Source of the DNA: Blastocatellia bacterium
GTDB taxonomy: Bacteria > Acidobacteriota > Blastocatellia > HR10 > J050
Length of the DNA: 64,000 nt
Assembly: GCA_026985075.1 (NCBI GenBank)
Contig: JALSQX010000102.1
Span: forward strand, 37,019-101,018
Direction: 5' to 3'
The position numbers and the translations under genes were made by a program. Below, one piece after another: positions 57,140-64,000 of the stretch (position 1 is its first letter; each line of letters begins with the position of its first letter). The notes beneath the pieces were generated by a model. The model was given only the letters and a program-made list of their open reading frames with translations, was not told where the DNA came from and ran no database searches.

Positions 57140-57826
57140 ATGTGTTTCGTATCAGAAGGAGGAACTCCAGCGGCGACACAAGAAGCGACACGACCTCGTG
57201 TCGAGTTGAATGGGCCCGCCCCAGATTTTGAAGCCACCACCACCCATGGCGTCATTCGCCTCTCCGAGTGGGAGAAAGACAAGTGGGTGATCCTCTTCTC
57301 TCATCCGGCGGATTTCACGCCCGTCTGTACGACGGAATTCGTGGAATTCGCCAAGCGCTACGATGAGTTTCAGAAACGGGGGGTGGCTCTGCTCGGTTGC
57401 TCGGTCGATAGCGTGTACAGCCACATCGCCTGGATTCGCAACATCGAAGAGAAGTTCGGCGTGAAGGTGAAGTTCCCGGTCATCGCCGACCTGGACCAGA
57501 AGGTCTCGCAGCTCTATGGGATGATTCACACGCCCAGCGCCAGCACGGTGACTGTGCGGTGCGTCTATTTCATCGATCCCAACCGTATCGTGCGAGCGAT
57601 GATCTACTATCCGCTCAACGTGGGCCGCAACTTCGATGAGATCGTGCGCGTCATCGACGCGCTCCAGACGGTGGATAAGGAGGGCGTCGCCTGCCCGGCC
57701 AACTGGACGCCCGGACAGGACGTCATCGTTCCGCCACCGACGACGCAACAGGATGCCGAAGCGCGCGCACAGAACAAGGAGTACAACGTCATCGACTGGT
57801 ACATCTCCAAAAAGAAAGTCAGCTAG
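57140..57826 (+). CDS. peroxiredoxin (1-Cys/Prx6-like)
   Basis: 228 residues; AAAGGAGGTGAACGAAT precedes the ATG. The active site is DFTPVCTTEF, with the peroxidatic Cys near residue 56 and an Arg in VTVRCVYFIDP. The C-terminal extension (about 165-228), with DALQTVDKEGVACPANWTPG, is that of the Prx6/archaeal type. It should reduce hydrogen peroxide and alkyl peroxides in the cytoplasm. It is a single-gene unit. Confidence 0.9.
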   Translation: MCFVSEGGTPAATQEATRPRVELNGPAPDFEATTTHGVIRLSEWEKDKWVILFSHPADFTPVCTTEFVEFAKRYDEFQKRGVALLGCSVDSVYSHIAWIRNIEEKFGVKVKFPVIADLDQKVSQLYGMIHTPSASTVTVRCVYFIDPNRIVRAMIYYPLNVGRNFDEIVRVIDALQTVDKEGVACPANWTPGQDVIVPPPTTQQDAEARAQNKEYNVIDWYISKKKVS

Positions 57827-58089
57827 TGGGGAGTGATGTCTGACGCGGATTCCATCCTGGAGAGCTCCCCGGGCTAGCCTGTCGCCTCCTTATTGCCTCC
57901 CGCAACGAGCAGTCCCTGCTGGCTAGCCCTGGGGAGCCTCTCCGCTCTCGGAGAGTGAAAAAGCGTCCACAGTGGCGAGAGCCGTGACCGGGACGTTCGC
58001 CTCCCGGCGAAGCCCACTCCATGATTCCGACTGCAGCGCCCATGGCGTCGCGGCCATTATGGAAGTGTCGTGCAGGAGCAATGTGCGCT

Positions 58090-58400
58090 TCCGGAGAAGT
58101 GTAACCATCCCCGGAGGCGAGCTCCGGGGCTTGCCTCTGGAAGGCCCGCTGCTCGCTGGCGGGGAGAGGTCGCTTGGCCGCCAGTCACGGAAGGCCCATT
58201 CCCTCACGAGGGAGGCCCGCCGCTTGCCGGCAGGGAGATTCACTCGTCAGCTAGTTGAGGCGAGGAGGAAACTTTGGAAGCCCCGCTGCTCGCCGGCGGG
58301 GCGATTCACTCGTCAGCTAGTTTGAACCCCTGCGGCTCGGTCGGTGGGGAGGCATCACGAAAGCGTCACCATCCCCGGAGGCGAGCTCCGGGGCGTGATC
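58090..58400. repeat. palindrome island, forward orientation
   Basis: Units at about 58105, 58150, 58220, 58278 and 58365: CCCCGGAGGCGAGCTCCGGGG hairpins and GCCCGCTGCTCGCTGGCGGGGAG-type stems, followed by CACTCGTCAGCTAGTT. It fills the 610-bp gap between the peroxiredoxin gene and the DUF2723 gene. No other feature was seen. Confidence 0.75.
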
Positions 58401-58436
58401 GAGAGGTCTGGGCGTCAGAGTCTCCTCGTAGCCTCT

Positions 58437-60470
58437 CTATGGGCCGAGTTCATGAAGCTTCTGAAGCGCGACGCGATTGGATGGATTCAAGCGTAGTGCG
58501 TCTCGGTAGGCGGCCCGCGCCGCTTGCCGATGGCCACGAGCCAGCTCTACGTCGCCGATGAACTGGCGAATGAGATCCGATTCGGGCATCAGCTTCATGG
58601 CCAAGGCGAGGTGTTTCAGAGCCTCATCATATCGGTGAGCGGCAGCCAGGTAGCGACCTCGATTGGCCAGCATGAGAGCATACTGAGGACGAATTTTTTT
58701 ACGCGCCACCTCATCCAATCTTCTCGGCTCGACGAGCAGAGACTCCAGGTGAAGCGGAGGCGGGGGATCGAGATGAACCTGACGGTCCTCATGGAGTCGA
58801 AAGGTCAGCCCATACGGAATCCAGTTGTATCGCGTTCCCACATTCGGTTCCATGGGAATGGTGAGATGAACTTCCCGCTCCGGTGCGTGAAATTCGATGA
58901 ATGCATTCAGCAGCGCCGTGAACCGAGCCGTGATCTCCTCCGGATCATAAGGCTCGTCGTGTTCGAAGAGGCGCAATTGCTCCATGAACGCATCGCGCTC
59001 AGGCCGACAGGCGGCCATCATCGCAGGATAGAAGCGATCCAGATACGTTCTCACATACCAGGAGCGGCGGACCAGATTCACATCGACGACGGTGACATCG
59101 GGACGAAGGCCCTCGATGTGGTGGAGATAGAGGAAGGGCGAATAGAGCTGCCAGTCGAGCGTCATGAGGAGGCCGCCGGGCTTGATGCCGGCCAGCACAT
59201 CTTCGACGTAATGACGAGCGATCTGATCATCATGCTTGTCGTTCTGGCGGTAGTGCGCCATGAGATTGATCGTCGGAAGCGCAATGATGAGCGCGCTCAG
59301 AATGCGAACCCACGGCGTTGGTCGATTCTCAATCCGTTCCCAGAGCCATCGCCAACCGGCGGCCAAAGTCAGAGTCACGGCCAAGAAGGTCGGAAGATAA
59401 TAGGCATCCGTGTCTTCGGCGATGTCATAGTTGATGGTGTAGCCGATGTTCAATGCCATCAACAGGAGGACGAACCAGGCTCCCGTGCGATCGCGTCGCC
59501 AGAGCCACGCCAGGCCAGGCAGCGCGAGCGCCAGTCCGACGGGCGTGAACTCATGAACGAGCAGGCGGAGAAAACTCTCCAGGTTCTTCCATACCGCAAC
59601 CACGTCGCCGGAGAACAGGTTGACCTGATACTGGCGGGCACTAATATGCCACCAGAAGCGTTCCCAACTGGACGGATCGCCCCAATTCAACAGGGGCTGA
59701 CGCGCCGCGGCCAGAGGAAGATAAACGTAAGACGAGAGCCCGAGGAGCATCATGGCGATGGCCCATCGTGCCGGACGGCTCCCTATATATCGCCACCCGG
59801 CCGTGCGCCACACCAGGACGACAATGGCCGGGAAGGTGAGGATCACTGTGACGTGATGCACGCCGAGGGCCAGCCCATACAGCAGGCCGGCTACGGCCAT
59901 CGGCCACGTTCGCTCCCTCCCCTGTTGATGCGCGCGCCGCCAGATGAACAGCGACCAGAACGTAGCAGCCAACAGGGCCAGATTCAGTGAATAGACTTCG
60001 GCGACCGTCGCATATCGCCATAACGTCACCGAAAAAGCCAGCGTCAACCCTACGCTGAGTGGCACGAGAGCGGCGAACGTGGTCCGGGAAAGCGATGACT
60101 GACCGACGAGGAATGATCGGCTCTTGGACGTGTTCGCCGACGCCCGTCGCTTTCCCGGCGAGCTGGTCGGGGTCTCGGTCATTGCTATCAGTTGAGCGAT
60201 GATCCATGCGGCGAACGTAGAAGCCGCGGCGGCGAAGCATCCGGACATGAAACTCAATCGAAACGCCACGCTCCCCACAGGGAGCTTGCTGAATAGATGG
60301 CCGATGAGCGTGTAGACGGGGAATCCCGGGGGATGAGCGACGCCCAACGTGGCACACACCAGGATCAATTCACCGCTATCGACGAGCGTGACGGTCCGCG
60401 CACAGGTCGCTCCGTAAACGATCAGGCTGATGACGAAAATCACTATGGTCAGCCAGCGCGTTCGAAGCAT
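58437..60470 (-). CDS. DUF2723-family membrane protein with C-terminal TPR
   Basis: 677 residues from the ATG at 60470 (an upstream GTG at 60485 is possible). The N-terminal part matches DUF2723: YGATCARTVTLVDSGELILV, then VAHPPGFPVYTLIGHLF. About ten membrane helices extend to residue 400. A soluble region follows and the last 60 residues are a TPR pair (YDEALKHLALAMKLMP). The family resembles GT-C glycosyltransferases (Asp in VDSGE), so lipid-linked sugar transfer is plausible but unproven. Confidence 0.8.
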   Translation of the reverse strand: MLRTRWLTIVIFVISLIVYGATCARTVTLVDSGELILVCATLGVAHPPGFPVYTLIGHLFSKLPVGSVAFRLSFMSGCFAAAASTFAAWIIAQLIAMTETPTSSPGKRRASANTSKSRSFLVGQSSLSRTTFAALVPLSVGLTLAFSVTLWRYATVAEVYSLNLALLAATFWSLFIWRRAHQQGRERTWPMAVAGLLYGLALGVHHVTVILTFPAIVVLVWRTAGWRYIGSRPARWAIAMMLLGLSSYVYLPLAAARQPLLNWGDPSSWERFWWHISARQYQVNLFSGDVVAVWKNLESFLRLLVHEFTPVGLALALPGLAWLWRRDRTGAWFVLLLMALNIGYTINYDIAEDTDAYYLPTFLAVTLTLAAGWRWLWERIENRPTPWVRILSALIIALPTINLMAHYRQNDKHDDQIARHYVEDVLAGIKPGGLLMTLDWQLYSPFLYLHHIEGLRPDVTVVDVNLVRRSWYVRTYLDRFYPAMMAACRPERDAFMEQLRLFEHDEPYDPEEITARFTALLNAFIEFHAPEREVHLTIPMEPNVGTRYNWIPYGLTFRLHEDRQVHLDPPPPLHLESLLVEPRRLDEVARKKIRPQYALMLANRGRYLAAAHRYDEALKHLALAMKLMPESDLIRQFIGDVELARGHRQAARAAYRDALRLNPSNRVALQKLHELGP

Positions 60471-60556
60471 ACCGCCGTTTGTCACCTCGGGCGAGACGCG
60501 TGGCGTCGGGCTTCACATGGGCGCCGGATGGACCCACCGCCGCTCATCGATGGTCA

Positions 60557-61327
60557 TCATTTGGGGCCCATGCGCAGCGCTCCATCCAAGCGAATGACTT
60601 CACCGTTGAGCATTTCGTTCTCGACGATATGTTTGACGAGCATGGCGTACTCGCTCGGCCGACCGAGTCGAGGAGGGAAGGGGACCTGCTGTTCGAGCGA
60701 TTGTCGCGCCGCCTCGGGCAGGCCGGCCAGGAGCGGCGTATCGAAAATGCCCGGTGCAATCGTCATCACGCGAATGCCGTGGCGGGCCAACTCGCGAGCC
60801 ACGGGCAGCGTCAGGCTGACGATACCCCCTTTGGAGGCCGCGTAAGCCGCCTGTCCAATTTGACCTTCAAAAGCGGCAATGGACGCCGTATTGATGATCA
60901 CGCCGCGCTCTCCATCAGGTGCAGGCTGTTGTTGAGCCATGACGGCGGCGGCCAGGCGAATCACATTGAACGTCCCGATCAAATTGACATCGATGACGCG
61001 CGCGAACGAGTCGAGCGCGTGAGGGCCCGCCTTGCCCAGCACCTTCTCGGCCAGGCCGATGCCCGCACAATTGATCGCGCCATGGAGGCCGCCGAAGGCA
61101 TCGCGCGCTGCCTGGATGGCATTTTGCACGCTGTCTGCGTCGGTCACATCGGTGCGGGCGAAGCGGGCGCGCGCTCCTCCCAGTTCGGTGGCCAGGCGCT
61201 GGCCCGCCTCTTCGTTAATATCGGCGATGAGAACGCTCGCCCCGGATGCGATGAGCAGGCGAGCGGTCGCGGCGCCCAATCCCGATCCACCGCCGGTGAT
61301 GAGAAACGTTTTCCCTGGTATCTCCAT
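60557..61327 (-). CDS. 3-hydroxyacyl-CoA dehydrogenase-type SDR (HSD17B10-like)
   Basis: 256 residues from the ATG at 61327 with AGGAGG upstream. TGGGSGLG cofactor loop, [25 protein letters not shown] (catalytic Ser) and YAASKGGIV (Tyr, Lys), followed by [15 protein letters not shown]. The pattern is that of type II 3-hydroxyacyl-CoA dehydrogenases. It lies 45 bp after the acyl-CoA ligase gene on the same strand, which supports a role in fatty-acid breakdown. Confidence 0.85.
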   Translation of the reverse strand: MEIPGKTFLITGGGSGLGAATARLLIASGASVLIADINEEAGQRLATELGGARARFARTDVTDADSVQNAIQAARDAFGGLHGAINCAGIGLAEKVLGKAGPHALDSFARVIDVNLIGTFNVIRLAAAVMAQQQPAPDGERGVIINTASIAAFEGQIGQAAYAASKGGIVSLTLPVARELARHGIRVMTIAPGIFDTPLLAGLPEAARQSLEQQVPFPPRLGRPSEYAMLVKHIVENEMLNGEVIRLDGALRMGPK

Positions 61328-61371
61328 TGTCACATCCTCCTGCCGATGAGTGTGAACGTGAACGATTCACT

Positions 61372-63015
61372 TCATTCGTCTTCTGACGTCTCTCGATCTG
61401 CTGAGAGCTGATACTCGCGAAACTGCTGGCGGAGAGCCGACTTCCGGAATTTGCCCACCGATGTTTTGGGAATAGTCTCGACGAATTCGATGGCGTCGGG
61501 CAGCCACCATTTGGGGAAGTGCGGTCGAAGATGGGCGCGAAGTTCTTCTGCGGTGACCGTATGCCCTTCCTTGAGAACGACGACGGCCAGCGGGCGTTCC
61601 TGCCACTTGGGATGGGAAACGGCGATCACCGCCGCTTCGGCCACCGCCGGATGGCTCATCAGAGCGTTCTCCAGAGCGACCGAACTGATCCACTCGCCGC
61701 CCGACTTGATGACATCCTTGCTGCGATCGTGAATCTCGATGTATCCGTGCGATTCAATGGTCACGATATCGCCGGTGCGAAACCAGCCATCTTCGGTGAA
61801 TCGATCGGCAGCCTCCGGAGCATTGTAGTAGGCGCGGGCCACACACGGTCCGCGAACCTCCAGTTCGCCCATGCTCCGCCCATCCCAGGGGACGAATCCG
61901 CGATCGCCGCGAGCGCGGATTTCCACAAACGGGACGGGGAGACCCTGTTTCGCGCGATAATCGAGCTGCACCTCGGCGGGCGCCTGACGAAGTTCGCTGG
62001 TCAGATTGGCCACCGTTCCCAGAGGCGTCATCTCGGTCATCCCCCAGGCGTGAATCACTTTGAGACCGTGCCGCTCCTGGAATCCTTGAATCAGCGCCTT
62101 CGGCGCCGCCGAGCCGCCGACGACGAGACCGCGAAGGCTGGAGAGGTCATAGGCTCCAGGATGCTCATCCAGCGTCTGCAACACACCCAGCCAGATCGTC
62201 GGCACGCCCGCCGTGAGCGTCACGCGTTCGGCTTCCAGGGCTTCGAGTAGACTCCTGGCATCCAGATGGGGGCCGGGGAAGACCAGCTTGGCGCCGACGA
62301 GGACTGCCGTGAAGGGCAATCCCCAGGCGTTGGCGTGGAACATGGGAACGACCGGCAAGATGACATCGGATTCGCAGAGGGCCAGCGTATCGACCATGGC
62401 CGACAACATCGAGTGGAGGACGAGGGCCCGATGCGAATAGACAACCCCTTTCGGTTTTCCCGTCGTCCCCGAGGTGTAACACATGGCGGCCGCCTGGCGC
62501 TCGTTAGGATCCGAATAGTGGAACGTGCTCTCGTCGGCCGCCTCGAGCACGTCCTCATATTCGAGCATGCCTTCGGGCGCTTCACCATCCTCTGAGATGA
62601 CCACTACTCGTTCCAGATGCACTCGAGAGCGGAACGCTTCCAGCAAGGGCAGCAGGCTCTGATCGATGAGCAGGAAACGATCTTCGGCATGATTGACGAT
62701 GTAGGTGAGATCGTCCGGGTGGAGGCGTAAATTGAGGGTGTGGAGGATGGCGCCGACGGCGGGAATGCCAAAGTAGGCTTCCAGATGCTGGTAGTGATTC
62801 CAGCATAGCGTGGCCACTCGATCACCGGGACGGATGCCGAGCTCTCTGAGAGCGACGGCGAGTTTCTTAGCCCGGCGCACGAAATCGGCATACGTATATC
62901 GATGAAAATGCCCGTCCGGGAGACGAGTGACGATTTCTTTCCTGGCGAAGAACGTCTCGGCGCGCCGCATCATCGCCGGCAGCGTGAGCTGATAATCCAT
63001 CATGAGCCCATCCAT
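61372..63015 (-). CDS. medium/long-chain fatty-acid-CoA ligase
   Basis: 547 residues; GAGGAGGAGC precedes the ATG. AMP-binding motifs are complete: YTSGTTGKPKGVVYSH, HAWGMTEMTPLG, FRTGDIVTIES and GGEWISSVALENAL, and the catalytic Lys lies in KTSVGKFRKSALR. The N-terminal half (ARKEIVTRLPDG, YADFVRRAKKLA) fits long-chain acyl-CoA synthetases. It forms acyl-CoA from free fatty acid, ATP and CoA. It is first in a two-gene unit with the SDR. Confidence 0.9.
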   Translation of the reverse strand: MDGLMMDYQLTLPAMMRRAETFFARKEIVTRLPDGHFHRYTYADFVRRAKKLAVALRELGIRPGDRVATLCWNHYQHLEAYFGIPAVGAILHTLNLRLHPDDLTYIVNHAEDRFLLIDQSLLPLLEAFRSRVHLERVVVISEDGEAPEGMLEYEDVLEAADESTFHYSDPNERQAAAMCYTSGTTGKPKGVVYSHRALVLHSMLSAMVDTLALCESDVILPVVPMFHANAWGLPFTAVLVGAKLVFPGPHLDARSLLEALEAERVTLTAGVPTIWLGVLQTLDEHPGAYDLSSLRGLVVGGSAAPKALIQGFQERHGLKVIHAWGMTEMTPLGTVANLTSELRQAPAEVQLDYRAKQGLPVPFVEIRARGDRGFVPWDGRSMGELEVRGPCVARAYYNAPEAADRFTEDGWFRTGDIVTIESHGYIEIHDRSKDVIKSGGEWISSVALENALMSHPAVAEAAVIAVSHPKWQERPLAVVVLKEGHTVTAEELRAHLRPHFPKWWLPDAIEFVETIPKTSVGKFRKSALRQQFREYQLSADRETSEDE

Positions 63016-63259
63016 AGTTGCTCCTCCTCGTGGCGTCAGCGTTATTGTATGCTCATCCCCTTGATGACGCTAGTCGATTTCCAATGAATTGAGGCCGCGA
63101 ATTGGCATTCCGGCGGCGCGCCAAAGAGGGTGGCGCGACCCCGATGGGTGAGGGAGGCAGGGTCGGACGTAGGAGTCTGTGGCGTTTCCTCGGGTTGGGA
63201 TGCCGGTATGCGTTCTGCCAGCTTCGAGGGTGAGCATGCTTCTTGTTGGTAAGGCGAAC

Positions 63260-63630
63260 CGTGATGCCTCTTCGCTGGCGAACAGCGGGGCCTCTGAGGC
63301 GAGAGGAGGAGTCTTCTCACGAGCGGGCAACTGACGCCTCCCCGCCGTCAAGCGGCGGGGGTTCTCAGGGATGGGAAGGGCATCGTCACACGAGCTATCG
63401 AGTGTCACAGCTCTCCGCTGGCGAGCAGCGAGGTTTTCTCAGAGGGGGAGCGAGTCTCCCGTGACGAGCTATAACCGTGGGTTCTCTCCGGAGGCGAGCG
63501 GCGGAGCCTCCCGATCAGGCCCCGGAGCTCGGCTCCGGGGTTGGTGACATTTGTCGGCTCGTCAGCCAGCGGGCCGCTCACTCTTTAAGGCCCCGGAGCT
63601 CGCCTCCGGGGATCGTTATGCTCTTCGCTA
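63260..63630. repeat. palindrome island, reverse orientation
   Basis: Stem-loops at about 63265, 63340, 63415, 63490, 63520 and 63592, e.g. CTCCCCGCCGTCAAGCGGCGGGG and GCCCCGGAGCTCGCCTCCGGGG, with TCACACGAGCTATC and GTCGGCTCGTCAGC linkers. It fills most of the 760-bp gap before serC. Confidence 0.7.
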
Positions 63631-63775
63631 TGGCCTCCTGCGGCGGAGACAGTGAGCTGTTGTCTTTCCCAGCCCATCGAGCGAGAAAGGAAGATTTGCC
63701 GATGCGGGCGAGAGCCATTACAATAACCGCCTTTTTACTGAAGTGTCACACGTCATGCTTGAAAGGAGAGCCGTG

Positions 63776-64000
63776 ATGGAAAAACGGGTTTATAACTTCG
63801 CTGCCGGTCCGGCGACATTGCCCGTACCGGTCCTTGAGGAAGCCCAACGTCACTTGCTGGCCCTGCCCGGCGTGGGGATGTCCATCTTGGAAATCAGCCA
63901 TCGTTCCAGGTGGTTCGCCGGCATCCGCGACGCTGCCGAAGCCAATCTTCGTCGGCTTCTCCACATCCCCGATCATTATCACGTCCTCTTTTTGCAGGGT
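63776..64000 (+). CDS. serC: phosphoserine aminotransferase, 5' part only
   Basis: 75 codons from the ATG at 63776 (AAAGGAGAG upstream) to the window edge. The text [34 protein letters not shown] and a following ANLRRLL is the N terminus of SerC, a PLP enzyme that makes 3-phosphoserine from 3-phosphohydroxypyruvate and glutamate. The PLP-binding lysine lies outside the window. Confidence 0.92.
   Translation, partial: MEKRVYNFAAGPATLPVPVLEEAQRHLLALPGVGMSILEISHRSRWFAGIRDAAEANLRRLLHIPDHYHVLFLQG

Noticed and set aside
58524..59990. A 488-codon open frame opposite the DUF2723 gene
   Set aside because: Antisense to a protein with consistent membrane helices; the product is Arg/Gln/Glu-rich without a family.
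1..64000. tRNA, rRNA, origin or prophage attachment sites
   Set aside because: None was seen on reading the intergenic regions; no claim is made.

Overview
The window looks like a chromosome segment of a GC-rich bacterium, most likely a thermophilic Acidobacteriota (Blastocatellia-like). The lineage is inferred from the mix of a CHAT-TPR protein beside an ECF sigma/anti-sigma pair, a YVTN propeller, a secreted protein of a type common in Acidobacteriota, a PA0069-type radical SAM protein and many extragenic palindromes. No rRNA or tRNA was seen.

Layout. 1-19 kb is mostly housekeeping and envelope genes: S9 peptidase (cut by the left edge), secreted hydrolase, two metallo-beta-lactamase-fold proteins, SDR, radical SAM protein, YVTN propeller, CHAT-TPR, anti-sigma/sigma pair, secreted acidobacterial protein and LytM endopeptidase. 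19-27 kb is a lower-GC accessory zone with wrecked IS630 and IS5 transposases, two small conserved genes, an intact SIR2-TPR defence-type gene and a broken membrane transglutaminase-like gene. 27-45.2 kb is a CRISPR-Cas locus. 45.2-64 kb returns to metabolism: DUF502, acyl-CoA ligases, PiT/DUF47 phosphate uptake, a dusB/phosphatase/acyl-CoA dehydrogenase/phosphotransferase run, a probable structured ncRNA, peroxiredoxin, a DUF2723 membrane protein, SDR, and serC cut by the right edge.

The CRISPR locus is a type III-D2 interference operon: CARF-HEPN ribonuclease, Cas10 (GGDD, no HD nuclease), Cas7-Cas5-Cas11 fusion, double Cas7, Csx19-like protein and Cas7 with insertion. An inositol-monophosphatase-like gene with a degraded active site, a broken TM-SAVED effector and a 62-repeat array (37-bp repeat, 61 spacers) follow. 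No cas1, cas2 or cas6 lies in the window. The expected logic is that the RNA-guided complex binds viral transcripts, Cas10 makes a cyclic nucleotide, and the CARF-HEPN ribonuclease is switched on.

Most striking observation: the TM-SAVED gene is interrupted by exactly a 37-bp direct repeat plus a 37-bp unique insert. Removing those 74 bp restores the reading frame. Repeat and insert lengths match the neighbouring array, as expected from off-target spacer integration. Several more repeat-insert-repeat pairs with a 71-75 bp period, each with a different repeat, cluster at 19.4, 38.4-40.1 and 46.1-46.5 kb. In the array, six spacers are antisense to what look like Shine-Dalgarno/start-codon regions, and four spacers sample variants of one short coding sequence.
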